64,000 nucleotides of DNA from an uncultured Altererythrobacter sp. GTDB lineage: Bacteria > Pseudomonadota > Alphaproteobacteria > Sphingomonadales > Sphingomonadaceae. Below, in pieces: positions 26,369-35,098 of this stretch. Location of the stretch: NCBI GenBank assembly GCA_913056125.1, contig CAJXNC010000003.1, positions 62,001 through 126,000 on the forward strand, written 5' to 3'. Numbering within the stretch: position 1 is the first letter of the stretch; each line of letters begins with the position of its first letter. A program made the position numbers and the translations under genes. The notes under the pieces are model-generated. The model was given only the letters and a program-made list of their open reading frames with translations. It ran no database searches and was not told the origin of the DNA.

Positions 26369-26874
26369 TGCGCTGGTTCCGCAAATTCAGAGGTGATCGT
26401 GGCGGATCCGCAGCTGCCGAAATGGCCATGATCCTCCCGCTCCTTGTCTTGCTCATGTTCGGCGGCCTCGAAGCGGGGTATTTCCTCTGGAGCCAGCACA
26501 AGGTGGTCAAAGGCGTCCGCGACGGCGCTCGCTTCGCCGGACGACAGTCTTTCTCAGACATCGATTGTTCCAGCAGCGCTATCAATGATCCCAGCGTGGT
26601 GACAGCCATCAAGAACCTCACCAGGACGGGCACGATCGATGGCTCGGGCACGCCGACCGTACCCGGCTGGGATGACAATTCGACCGAGGTGACAGTCACG
26701 ATCAGTTGTGATTCCGGCACGACGACGGGGATTTACTCAAACGTATCGGGCGGCGCCCCGCGTGTGACGGTTTCCGCGACTGTTCCCTATCCAACGCTCT
26801 TCGGACCTATTGCCCTCGATTTCTCCGCGATCGACCTGAACGCAGAAGCGCAGGCCGCGGTGATGGGGCTGTGA
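26365..26874 (+). CDS. tadE: TadE-like pseudopilin
   Basis: 169 aa, start overlapping the TadG-like stop (ATGATG). The prepilin segment reads DRGGSAAAEMAMILPLLVLL with the Glu of the helix start and a hydrophobic stretch, then DGARFAGR and a periplasmic domain rich in Thr/Ser with paired Cys. Minor pseudopilin of the Tad system, processed by the same peptidase as Flp. Confidence 0.88.
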   Translation: MMRWFRKFRGDRGGSAAAEMAMILPLLVLLMFGGLEAGYFLWSQHKVVKGVRDGARFAGRQSFSDIDCSSSAINDPSVVTAIKNLTRTGTIDGSGTPTVPGWDDNSTEVTVTISCDSGTTTGIYSNVSGGAPRVTVSATVPYPTLFGPIALDFSAIDLNAEAQAAVMGL

Positions 26875-27494
26875 TGATCTTGCGGCGCCTAATCAAGCAG
26901 ACAGACGGTGCCAGCGGGGCGGAATTTGCCCTTGTCCTGCCTGTTGTGCTGCTGTTCCTGTTCGGCATCATCGATGCTGGCCGTTATGCTTGGGAATTCA
27001 ACAAGGCAGAGAAGGCAACGCAAGTCGGTGCTCGCCATGCTGTAGTGACTGACCTGGTTCCAAGCGGCCTGTCGACTTACAGCTTCGCCGTGAGCGGAGG
27101 TATCCCGCAAGGAACCGTAGTCCCAATCACGGCGTTTGGAGGGATAAGCTGCAGCGATTCCGGCGGGAGCGCCAGCTGTACATGCACGGATTCCAGTGCT
27201 TGCGCCTTTGGTACAACAGCAAATGACACAGCCTTTACAGGAATTGTTAATCGCATGCAGCAGGTGATGCCGGTTATCGGACGGGAGAATGTAGTCATTG
27301 ATTACAGCTGGTCCGGCCTGGGCTATTCCGGAGATCCGAATGGTCCCGATGTGTCGCCTTTGGTAAATGTCCAACTACAAGACATGAGCTATTCTCCGCT
27401 CACATTATTTCTCTTTGGTGTAGATATTCCCCTTCCTACCGCGAGCTATTCATTGACGCTTGAGGATGGTAACGGAACACAGTCTGAAGGATGA
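26871..27494 (+). CDS. Second TadE-like pseudopilin (TadF position)
   Basis: 207 aa, overlapping the previous gene by 4 bp. Leader and helix TDGASGAEFALVLPVVLLFL match the TadE pattern, followed by FGIIDAGRYAWEFNKAEKATQVGAR, the conserved TadE continuation. The exported domain has a Cys cluster (SCSDSGGSASCTCTDSSAC), giving two or more possible disulfides. Probably forms the minor pilin pair with the preceding gene. Confidence 0.86.
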   Translation: MMILRRLIKQTDGASGAEFALVLPVVLLFLFGIIDAGRYAWEFNKAEKATQVGARHAVVTDLVPSGLSTYSFAVSGGIPQGTVVPITAFGGISCSDSGGSASCTCTDSSACAFGTTANDTAFTGIVNRMQQVMPVIGRENVVIDYSWSGLGYSGDPNGPDVSPLVNVQLQDMSYSPLTLFLFGVDIPLPTASYSLTLEDGNGTQSEG

Positions 27495-28690
27495 TGACGA
27501 AAGAAGGCTTCAACTTGGATGTCGATCGCGGCCGAAAGCAACGCTTTCCGGCCCATTTGACCGTTGCCGCATCCCAGACCTTCATCGATCAGTTCAAGGC
27601 ACAGATTGATGGTGACTCACTGCAAGGGTTTCACTTTTGTGTGCTGGATCCTCTCGAGCCAATACCGGACGCTATTATCGACTCGGCCCAGATGATTGTC
27701 GTGGAAGTCGAGCAGGGGCAGCCGCAATCCATGCAGCGGGTCGTGCAAATTCACGCCCGGCGTCCCGAATTGCCGCAGATCGTGGCCCTGGCTGACGCCA
27801 ATATTTCCACTGTCCGCCAATTGTTGCGTCAGGGCGTGGCCGATGTCCTGTCACTCCCGCTCCAGATTGAAGAAGTCTACGATTCCGCCGCAAACATTCT
27901 TGAGAATGTAGAGCACGAGCCTGTCGCCAAAGTAGAGGCAGCGCCCCTGGTGGCTGTTGTCCGTTCGCGAGGGGGCGAAGGCTCGACCACGATACTTTCC
28001 CATCTTGCACAGCAACTCGCGCTGAGTTCGAGCGTCAAGAAGGGGGTCTGCATCATCGACCTTGATGTGCAGGTTGGCGGGGTGACGCATTATCTCGGGA
28101 TCACGCCGCGCCGGAGTGTCGAGGACCTGCTGATGTCCGGAGATCGGCTTGATCCGGCGATGTTGAAGTCCGTCGCGGTTGATCGTGGACATGGCCTGCA
28201 CGTGATTGCTGCGCCTTTCGATATCCAGCCGCTCGAACAGATCGATACCGAGCAATTGCTCAAGGTGGTCCATCTGGCTAGGCAGGAGTTCGACTTCGTC
28301 TTGCTCGACCTCCCGACCGACTGGACGCATTGGAACCTTTCGACCCTTCTCGACGCGACCGAAGTTCTGATGGTGGTCGAATTGCAGATTTCGAGCCTGC
28401 GCCAGGCCAAGCGAAGGTTGGAGTTATTTAGGTCGGTAGGGATCGACCCTGCCAGTGTGGCGATTGTGGTCAACAGAGCGCAGAGGAAGCTCTTCCGGAA
28501 CATTGACCTGAAGGATGTTTCGGAGGCGCTCAAGCGGAAGGTTCTTGTCAGCCTTTCGGATGAAGGCGACAAGTTGTCGGCTGCCCAGGATCAGGGCCTC
28601 CTGCTTCCGGAAATGCAGCGCAACACCAAGTTCAATTCCGAGATGAAGAACCTGGCCGATATGGTTCTCCATCGGTGCTCAAGAGGCTGA
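27491..28690 (+). CDS. cpaE: CpaE/TadZ pilus localisation ATPase-like protein
   Basis: 399 aa. An atypical receiver-like N-terminal half (about 20-145, with no phosphoacceptor cluster) is followed by a ParA/MinD-like domain. The deviant Walker A position reads SRGGEGSTT and lacks both the signature and catalytic lysines; Walker B-like FVLLDLP and switch region LDVQVGG are kept. TadZ/CpaE proteins place the pilus at the cell pole. Loss of the lysines suggests weak or no ATP hydrolysis, as in some family members. Start overlaps the previous stop. Confidence 0.9.
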   Translation: MMTKEGFNLDVDRGRKQRFPAHLTVAASQTFIDQFKAQIDGDSLQGFHFCVLDPLEPIPDAIIDSAQMIVVEVEQGQPQSMQRVVQIHARRPELPQIVALADANISTVRQLLRQGVADVLSLPLQIEEVYDSAANILENVEHEPVAKVEAAPLVAVVRSRGGEGSTTILSHLAQQLALSSSVKKGVCIIDLDVQVGGVTHYLGITPRRSVEDLLMSGDRLDPAMLKSVAVDRGHGLHVIAAPFDIQPLEQIDTEQLLKVVHLARQEFDFVLLDLPTDWTHWNLSTLLDATEVLMVVELQISSLRQAKRRLELFRSVGIDPASVAIVVNRAQRKLFRNIDLKDVSEALKRKVLVSLSDEGDKLSAAQDQGLLLPEMQRNTKFNSEMKNLADMVLHRCSRG

Positions 28691-28696
28691 GGATTA

Positions 28697-30088
28697 ATGG
28701 TCTGGCAGGTCAAGCGGCATAGTGCCAAAAACGAGGTGCAAGACGCATCGGCAGATGTGAGCAAGCTCCCAAGTGACCCGCCAGTCGTCGTGGCGCCAGC
28801 CAGCAACGAAGATGTCGACCGCTGGCTACGCCTCAAATCCAAGATTCATCGCAAGCTGCTCGATCGCATCAACCTCTCGATGCTCGACAAGTTATCCCGC
28901 GAGCAGATCGGGGAAGAGGCAGGCGACGTAATCTACAATATCCTCACCGAGGAGGATGCAGCCCTCAATTCGGGCGAGCGCGTGGCCATCGTCGATGAAG
29001 TGCTCGACGAATTGCTTGGACTTGGACCGCTCGAGCCATTGCTGGCTGACGAGACGATTACGGATATCCTCGTGAACGGTTACAACACCGTCTTTGTCGA
29101 GCGCGGTGGCTTGCTCGAAAAAGTTTCCGCGCGATTCCAGGATGAACGGCACCTGATGCGCATCATCCAGAAGATCGTGAGTGCCGTCGGTCGCCGGATC
29201 GATGAATCTTCACCTTTCGTCGACGCCAGACTTGCCGATGGATCGCGCGTCAATGCGATTGTCGCGCCCCTGGCAATCGATGGCTCGCTGCTGTCGATCC
29301 GCAAGTTCTCCAAGCGGCCATACAGTCTCGATCGCCTGGTCGATATCGGCAGCATTCCCTCACAGGTTGCGGAGGTCATGAAGGGCATTGTGAAGGCTCG
29401 CCGCAACGTGTTGATCTCGGGCGGTACGGGTTCGGGTAAGACCACTCTGCTAAACGCGCTTTCTGCCTACATCGACAACAAGGAGCGCATTGTAACAATT
29501 GAAGACTCGGCAGAGCTTCAATTGCAGCAGGAACATGTTGCTCGCCTCGAAACGCGCCCCCCCAACATAGAGGGCCGCGGGGAGGTGACCCAGCGCGATT
29601 TGGTGAAGAATGCCCTGCGTATGCGGCCCGACCGGATTATCGTCGGCGAAGTTCGTACCGGCGAGGCATTTGACATGTTGCAGGCCATGAACACTGGCCA
29701 TGACGGATCTATGACCACGGTCCACGCCAATACGCCGCGCGATGCGCTTTCTCGGCTTGAACAGATGATCGGTATGAGCGGCATCGATATGCCGCCCAGT
29801 TCCGCGCGGGCGCAGATCGCATCGGCCATTAATGTGGTGGTCCAGATCGCGCGCTTCTCGGACGGGCGCAGGCGCCTCGTCAGCCTATCCGAGATTACGG
29901 GCATGGAAGGCCAGACTATCAGCATGCAGGAGATCTTCCGTTTTCATCAGACCGGCAGGACAGAAGACGGGACGGTTCTTGGCAAATTCGAGGCGACCGG
30001 TATCCGGCCGAAATTCCTCAACCATGCACTCGAGCTCGGGATCGAATTGCCTCCGGAACTGTTCCGTCCGGGACTGAGCTTGGAATGA
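28697..30088 (+). CDS. cpaF: Tad pilus secretion ATPase CpaF/TadA
   Basis: 463 aa. Type II/IV secretion ATPase: N-terminal helical domain, then [14 protein letters not shown], Walker [10 protein letters not shown] at about 241-249, Asp box EDSAELQL, Walker [12 protein letters not shown] and His box [13 protein letters not shown]. All ATPase elements are intact. It powers pilus assembly at the inner membrane with TadB and TadC. It starts 6 bp after cpaE and overlaps tadB by 4 bp. Confidence 0.96.
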   Translation: MVWQVKRHSAKNEVQDASADVSKLPSDPPVVVAPASNEDVDRWLRLKSKIHRKLLDRINLSMLDKLSREQIGEEAGDVIYNILTEEDAALNSGERVAIVDEVLDELLGLGPLEPLLADETITDILVNGYNTVFVERGGLLEKVSARFQDERHLMRIIQKIVSAVGRRIDESSPFVDARLADGSRVNAIVAPLAIDGSLLSIRKFSKRPYSLDRLVDIGSIPSQVAEVMKGIVKARRNVLISGGTGSGKTTLLNALSAYIDNKERIVTIEDSAELQLQQEHVARLETRPPNIEGRGEVTQRDLVKNALRMRPDRIIVGEVRTGEAFDMLQAMNTGHDGSMTTVHANTPRDALSRLEQMIGMSGIDMPPSSARAQIASAINVVVQIARFSDGRRRLVSLSEITGMEGQTISMQEIFRFHQTGRTEDGTVLGKFEATGIRPKFLNHALELGIELPPELFRPGLSLE

Positions 30089-31098
30089 CCGAGTTCCTGG
30101 ACAGCCAGATCGGCAGGTTCCTGATCCTGCTCGTCATCTTCGCGTCAGTGTTCCTGCTGGCGCAGGTTTTGTTGCGTGTAGGTGTCCAGAACCGGGCCTA
30201 TTCCGCAGCCATCAACAAGCGCCTCAAGATGATCGCCCAAGGGGCAGATCGTGAGAGAATCCACGCTGTCCTCCTGAAGAACGATCCCAATCGCGGACCA
30301 GAAGCACCGGGAGTGTTGGGAAGCTTGACGCGCAGCCTGCGCCGCAACCTCATGATGGCAGCTTTGTCGGTGAGCCCGATGTTGATCGTGCTCTACATGG
30401 CAATCTTCTTCGTGATCCTGACGATCCTGGTCCTGTTCCTGGTCTGGATTTCGAACTTCACGCTCACGTTAGGTGTGATCCAGATTATCGTGGCATTTGC
30501 CGCATCGGTTTCGATCGGCATACCGCTGCTTGTCGTAAGTTTTCTTGCGCACCGAAAGCAGAAGAAGATGCAGGATCAGTTCCCTGTCGCCCTCGACATC
30601 TTCGTTCGCGCACTGAGATCCGGTCATCCCGTCGCTTCGGCGATCGAATTGCTGACACAGGAGATGGAAGACCCCATTGGCAGCGAGTTCGGCGTTGTGG
30701 CCGACGAAGTATCCTATGGTGCGGAACTCACGGATGCCCTCGATGCCATGGCGGAGCGGTGGGATCTCGACGACATCCGCATGTTCGTTGTTTCGCTGTC
30801 CCTGCAAAACGAGACGGGGGGCAATCTCGCGGAGATCCTCGAAAATCTTGCCGAAGTAATCCGGGAACGGCAGACGCTTTACCTCAAGGTGCGTGCCCTG
30901 AGTTCGGAAGGACGCATGACAGGCTGGCTGCTGACTGCCTTGCCAATCATAATGTTCGTGTTGTTGTTCTCAATAAACCCGCCATTCTACCTTGAGGTGG
31001 CGTCCGATCCCATTTTTTACCTGAGCTTTCCCGCACTCATAGTCTGGTATTTCGTGGGCCTGTTTTCGATCCGCAACCTGATCAATCTGGAGGTCTGA
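30085..31098 (+). CDS. tadB: Tad pilus inner-membrane platform protein TadB
   Basis: 337 aa. T2SF domain (about 170-295) with FPVALDIFVRALRSGHP and the NETGGNLAEILENLAEVIRE stretch, flanked by membrane helices near residues 12-30, 95-145 and 275-330. It forms the platform on which the CpaF ATPase acts. Followed by tadC after 1 bp. Confidence 0.93.
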   Translation: MTEFLDSQIGRFLILLVIFASVFLLAQVLLRVGVQNRAYSAAINKRLKMIAQGADRERIHAVLLKNDPNRGPEAPGVLGSLTRSLRRNLMMAALSVSPMLIVLYMAIFFVILTILVLFLVWISNFTLTLGVIQIIVAFAASVSIGIPLLVVSFLAHRKQKKMQDQFPVALDIFVRALRSGHPVASAIELLTQEMEDPIGSEFGVVADEVSYGAELTDALDAMAERWDLDDIRMFVVSLSLQNETGGNLAEILENLAEVIRERQTLYLKVRALSSEGRMTGWLLTALPIIMFVLLFSINPPFYLEVASDPIFYLSFPALIVWYFVGLFSIRNLINLEV

Positions 31099-31099
31099 A

Positions 31100-32071
31100 A
31101 TGCTGCAGTTCATTGCCTCCAACCCATATGCTCGGATTGCAGTCCTCGCGCTCGTCTTCCTGGTCGTGCTCGCCGTGACCTTGTCTGCGGTACGGTTGTT
31201 GTCGCGTCGCGCCAACCTGCGCAAGGAACTGGAATTGATCGGCGCCGGTTCTGATACGCTGAGTACACGGACACGCCTCTCGCAAAGCAAGGAAGGCACT
31301 TGGCTCGGTGTCCTCGAGAGGATCGAGAAGACCGGACTTAGCCTTGCCGATACGCGTGGGGACGAATTGCGCAAGAAACTGGTGGCGGCCGGTTATTCCT
31401 CGCCAGGTGCGCCCAGGATATTCACCCTTCTCAGGGTTGTGCTCGTCATCGCGCTGCCCAGCCTTCTCTTCCTCATCATCAACCTTGCCGGCCAGGAACT
31501 GAGCTTCGTCAAGATCTACCTGTTCGGTGTGCTGTTCGCTATTATCGGGCTTTACCTGCCCAATCTCTGGGTATCTGCGAAAGCGAGCCGCCGGGAAGAA
31601 GCAATCCGGCGCGGCTTTCCCGATTGTCTCGACTTGATGCTGGTCTGTGTTGAGGCCGGATTGGGACTGGAAGCGGCCATGGACCGGGTGGGGCGGGAAA
31701 TGGTTCGTTCGCACCCGCTCGTATCGCAATTGCTGTCGGTCGCGACCTTGCAGATGAGGGCGGGTTCGACGCGCGAAGAATCCTTACGCAAGCTCGGCGA
31801 TATCAGCCAGGTCGATGAAATTCGTAGTTTCTCTACGCTTCTGATACAATCAGACAAGATGGGTACCAGCGTTGCTGATACCTTGCGCGTATATGCCGCT
31901 GAAATGCGTGAAAAGCGGCGGCTGCGGGCAGAAGAAAAGGCGCATCGCCTGCCAGTGCTGATCTCGATCCCGCTGGTGGTTTGCATGTTGCCCACGATGA
32001 TCGGCGTTCTCATGATACCTGGGGTCGTGAGAGCGGTGCGAACCCTGTTCCCAGCACTTGCGGGAGGTTAA
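31100..32071 (+). CDS. tadC: Tad pilus inner-membrane platform protein TadC
   Basis: 323 aa. T2SF domain with FPDCLDLMLVCVEAGLGLEAAM and LIQSDKMGTSVADTLRVYAAEMR; helices at about 12-30, 115-160 and 285-315. Second platform protein partnered with TadB. Three bp before the TPR lipoprotein gene. Confidence 0.93.
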   Translation: MLQFIASNPYARIAVLALVFLVVLAVTLSAVRLLSRRANLRKELELIGAGSDTLSTRTRLSQSKEGTWLGVLERIEKTGLSLADTRGDELRKKLVAAGYSSPGAPRIFTLLRVVLVIALPSLLFLIINLAGQELSFVKIYLFGVLFAIIGLYLPNLWVSAKASRREEAIRRGFPDCLDLMLVCVEAGLGLEAAMDRVGREMVRSHPLVSQLLSVATLQMRAGSTREESLRKLGDISQVDEIRSFSTLLIQSDKMGTSVADTLRVYAAEMREKRRLRAEEKAHRLPVLISIPLVVCMLPTMIGVLMIPGVVRAVRTLFPALAGG

Positions 32072-32074
32072 GAA

Positions 32075-32776
32075 ATGAGGACTACCGTCAAGATTGGCGC
32101 TGCCAGCGTCGTGGCTCTTCTGGTCTCCGGTTGCGGCCTGTTCACGGGTCACCAGAGCGCGCGATCCGATGTCAACCGTGAAACCGAAATGGCAGCGCAA
32201 GAAGCCATTGCCGATATCAATCTGGATGTGGGACGTGAGAACCTGCGTGAAGGCAACCTCGCCGCCGCTGCACGATATCTCACTCAGGCCCGAAACCATC
32301 CTGCGACACGTGCGCAGGCCTCCAACGCACTTGGTGTTGTCTATGTCAGGCTCGGACGCCTTGATGTTGCGGAGCGCTATTTCCAGGATGCGGTCGAAGC
32401 CGATCCGGCCAATGCCCGCTACATGACGAATCTTGCGCGCCTCGAAAGGGACGTGAGTTTTGCCGCCTTGCGCGCCGGTCAATCCGTGGATGACCGTCCT
32501 GCCATGGCAAGCGTTGAACCCGTAGTGCCTGCAGCGGCTGAAGCCGAACTTGCTCCGCCTCAGAAGGCATCATCGCGGGTCGAAGTGTCGGCACCGGGTG
32601 TAATCCACATCAACACCGCGGATGTCGGGCAAAGGGCCCCGCAAATACAGGTGGTTGAGCGCCGGCAGGTGGTTCAGGAGATCGCCCAACTTGAAGAGGG
32701 TGATGCAGGCACAAGCGAGGAGAGCGCAGCTTCGCAGGTGAAGGTCGTATCCTATCCGATCCGGATTGAGATGTGA
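32075..32776 (+). CDS. tadD: TPR lipoprotein, TadD-like
   Basis: 233 aa. Signal peptide with lipobox LVSGC (Cys at about residue 20). Two or three tetratricopeptide repeats in residues 55-130 (NLREGNLAAAARYLTQA, ASNALGVVYVRLGRLDVAER), then an Ala/Pro/Glu-rich tail. TadD proteins are pilotin-like TPR lipoproteins required for assembly of the outer-membrane part of Tad pili. Overlaps the peptidase gene by 4 bp. Confidence 0.86.
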   Translation: MRTTVKIGAASVVALLVSGCGLFTGHQSARSDVNRETEMAAQEAIADINLDVGRENLREGNLAAAARYLTQARNHPATRAQASNALGVVYVRLGRLDVAERYFQDAVEADPANARYMTNLARLERDVSFAALRAGQSVDDRPAMASVEPVVPAAAEAELAPPQKASSRVEVSAPGVIHINTADVGQRAPQIQVVERRQVVQEIAQLEEGDAGTSEESAASQVKVVSYPIRIEM

Positions 32777-33228
32777 TTTCGGCAGCAAGCGCCGGCCTGT
32801 GGCTTTGTCTCGGCCTGGCCCTTGCAGCAGCTATTTGCGACATTCGTACACGTCGAATTCCCAACTGGCTAAACGGACTCCTGGCTGTTTCCGCGCTGGC
32901 AACGTCCTACCTGACAGGTTCCTGGGAGCTCGTCGGTTTGTCGGCAGTTCATGCCCTGATCGCATTGGTCGTAGGCATGGCACTGTTCGCCATCGGGTTT
33001 GTCGGAGCAGGTGATGCGAAGATGTATTCGGCAGCTGCTTTCGCCATCCCACTGGGAAAGGCCCTGCCAATGCTGGGTTGGACTTCGCTTGCAGGATTTG
33101 TCTTGCTCGTCTCCATGTTTGCTGCGCGCAAGCTTTCCGGCCAGCCAATAAAGCGCGACGGGAAGAGCTTCACCATTCCTTACGGTGTGGCAATCGCTTC
33201 TGGATTCTGGGGTGCTGCCCTGATCTAG
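32773..33228 (+). CDS. cpaA: Prepilin peptidase CpaA/TadV (A24 family)
   Basis: 151 aa from GTG at 32773, overlapping the tadD stop. Four to five helices. The two aspartyl-protease residues are present: Asp23 in CDIRTRRIPNW and the GxGD motif in GFVGAGDAKMY (about 77-80). It cleaves the leaders of Flp and the TadE-like pseudopilins. It stands last in the operon here, whereas in Caulobacter cpaA is placed right after pilA. Confidence 0.93.
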   Translation: MISAASAGLWLCLGLALAAAICDIRTRRIPNWLNGLLAVSALATSYLTGSWELVGLSAVHALIALVVGMALFAIGFVGAGDAKMYSAAAFAIPLGKALPMLGWTSLAGFVLLVSMFAARKLSGQPIKRDGKSFTIPYGVAIASGFWGAALI

Positions 33229-33229
33229 A

Positions 33230-33475
33230 TCAGGAAGTTGTGCGCGCCACGAGCCGTTTGATCCTGGCTGCAGCGAAGAGTGGCACCACTACCGACAGGG
33301 CGATTCCGGCCAGGGAGCAGAATGCTATCCATATGGCCATCAGCGTGCCACCGGCCTGATAAAGACCATAAAAGACGGGTGCAGTGAGGATCAGACCGCG
33401 CACCTCATTGGCGACAAGCAGAATCGCGCAGGCCTTGCCTGCAAGTTCAAGGAAGATTGAAACTGGGCCGCTCAT
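33230..33475 (-). CDS. Small membrane protein of unknown function
   Basis: 81 aa, convergent with cpaA (stops adjacent). Two hydrophobic helices (about 8-35 and 40-68) and a basic C-terminus (ARIKRLVARTT). No strong ribosome-binding site is visible. It is not recognised as a known family; no better frame exists in this stretch. Confidence 0.5.
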   Translation of the reverse strand: MSGPVSIFLELAGKACAILLVANEVRGLILTAPVFYGLYQAGGTLMAIWIAFCSLAGIALSVVVPLFAAARIKRLVARTTS

Positions 33476-33556
33476 GCCGAGAGGCTAGGCGAGCTTGGTT
33501 GATATTTGGTTTCCGGCTATCCGAAGCGCGGCGAAACGCCAATTTCGGGCAGGCGA

Positions 33557-34363
33557 TTATGCCTTGGGGTAATGTCCGCCGTTCAGAAGAAGTATTTGGG
33601 TAATGATGTCGCGATCCTGCCTGCAGATGCGGGTATCGATGGTTACGACCACGCCGCCTTCCTTGATGTGACGCTCGAAGAAATTCTCGGCGAGACAATC
33701 AACGTCGAAATCCGAAAGCACCGTTGCCAGCGCGCCTCCTGTTGCTCCGATCACGCCACTCAGGGCTGCGACGGATGAGAATGCGGAGGCTGCGACGGCT
33801 CCTGCTGCGGCGACAGGTCCGACGCCGGGAATGGAAAATACGGCGAGGCCGAACATGGCGCCGAGGACGCCGCCACTGGCTGTCGCTCCGGCCACTGTGA
33901 AAGGCGTATGGCCTTCTGGGTTCACGACCTTATCGTCAAGGAACTGGGATGCCTTGTAGAGAATACATACCGCGTTCCGTGGAATTCCTGCCTCCACCAT
34001 CCTGACAGTTGCTAACTCGGCTTCCTCGCGTGTCTTGAAGACTGCAGAGGCGACGTGCCGCTCGTGCTCCTGCTCTTCCGCCAATGCGAGTTGGAAGCGT
34101 TGGGCAAATTCGTTGCGTTGCCGGTCGGTGGAGAAGATGGCGCGCAAACCCGCAGCTTCGCGTAGCTTGGCAATGCTTGGAGAAATCTTGTCCCTGTGAA
34201 GGGTGCGCAGCAATTGGTTGATCGAAGATTGCTGCAGGTATTGGTCGGTGCCGCGATTGATCCAGTGAACTTCATCGGGCCTCGGTGCGTCCGGCGCAAG
34301 GTAGTTCAGGGCGCTGATTTCCTTCGCCCTGACCACATAACATTGCGTTATCGAACTGTGCAT
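33557..34363 (-). CDS. Uncharacterised protein with a glycine-rich YflT/general-stress-like domain
   Basis: 268 aa from ATG 34363; in-frame ATGs up to 34501 would lengthen it to 314 aa and the true start is unclear. Residues about 1-115 form a hydrophilic helical region rich in Glu/Arg. A domain follows that begins like YflT-type stress proteins (AVFKTREEAELATVRMVEAG). It contains a Gly/Ala-rich hydrophobic hairpin (about 165-215, GATASGGVLGAMFGLAVF) and ends FFERHIKEGGVVVTIDTR. Such domains occur in heat-induced stress proteins of unknown mechanism. Confidence 0.65.
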   Translation of the reverse strand: MHSSITQCYVVRAKEISALNYLAPDAPRPDEVHWINRGTDQYLQQSSINQLLRTLHRDKISPSIAKLREAAGLRAIFSTDRQRNEFAQRFQLALAEEQEHERHVASAVFKTREEAELATVRMVEAGIPRNAVCILYKASQFLDDKVVNPEGHTPFTVAGATASGGVLGAMFGLAVFSIPGVGPVAAAGAVAASAFSSVAALSGVIGATGGALATVLSDFDVDCLAENFFERHIKEGGVVVTIDTRICRQDRDIITQILLLNGGHYPKA

Positions 34364-34690
34364 AACCATGACAAACATCATTGCATTCTGATTATGGTTA
34401 AGTCCAGCGAGCCATCTGGGCTGTTTCAAGTCAACACAAATCATCGAACACTTATTAGCGGGTTTTGTTCTATTGGTATTGTCAGGATGATTCATCGGCA
34501 TCAGGCGAGGGATGTCAGCCGTCCTTTATGAGCCTGAAATCCCGAGCCAAGCCAGCCGGTCCTTTGCGCCGTGCCCTGCCAGAACAAACGTCGCTGAATG
34601 ACGGTTGAGGCGGCAAGGGAAGTATCTGCCGAGCGAAGATGAAGCGCGGCATCGATTGCGGATACAAGCTTGCTACGAAGGGACACCGAT
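34364..34690. other. Intergenic region upstream of the rhodanese gene
   Basis: About 330 bp between divergent genes (189 bp if the longer start at 34501 is used for the left gene). AT-rich from 34340 to 34490, which fits divergent promoters. No further gene supported. Confidence 0.35.
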
Positions 34691-35098
34691 ATGACGACTG
34701 CCGTGACTGCCGTTCCTCCCGCGCCAAGCGATCTTGCAGCAGAGCACTTTCGCGCCGAGTTCGCCTTCGAAACCGATTGCTGGGATGTGCACGATGCACT
34801 CTCGAAGGACGCGGATTTCATCCTGATCGATGTGCGCAGCCCGGCAATGTTTGCAGAGGGCCATGTCGAAGGCGCGTTCAACCTGCCGCATGGCAAGATC
34901 AGCGCCTCCAAAATGGCACAGTGGCCCGAAGGCACCATCTTCGTCACCTATTGCGCCGGCCCGCATTGCAATGGGGCCGCAAGGGGCGCGCTCCGTCTCG
35001 CCGAACTGGGACGGCCGGTGAAGATCATGGCCGGCGGCGTGACCGGCTGGCTTGATGAGGGGTTTCCGCTGGTTTCTGGAGACGGTGCGAGCAGCTAG
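34691..35098 (+). CDS. Rhodanese-domain sulfurtransferase
   Basis: 135 aa from ATG 34691 (AAGGGA ribosome-binding site upstream). A single rhodanese domain: LIDVRSPAMFAEGHVEGAFNLP, active-site Cys88 in the loop YCAGPHCNGA, and the closing GGVTGWLDEGFPL. Cys93 lies close to the catalytic Cys. Likely transfers sulfane sulfur or handles thiols in the cytoplasm. It converges with the efflux operon (4-bp overlap of stops). Confidence 0.9.
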   Translation: MTTAVTAVPPAPSDLAAEHFRAEFAFETDCWDVHDALSKDADFILIDVRSPAMFAEGHVEGAFNLPHGKISASKMAQWPEGTIFVTYCAGPHCNGAARGALRLAELGRPVKIMAGGVTGWLDEGFPLVSGDGASS

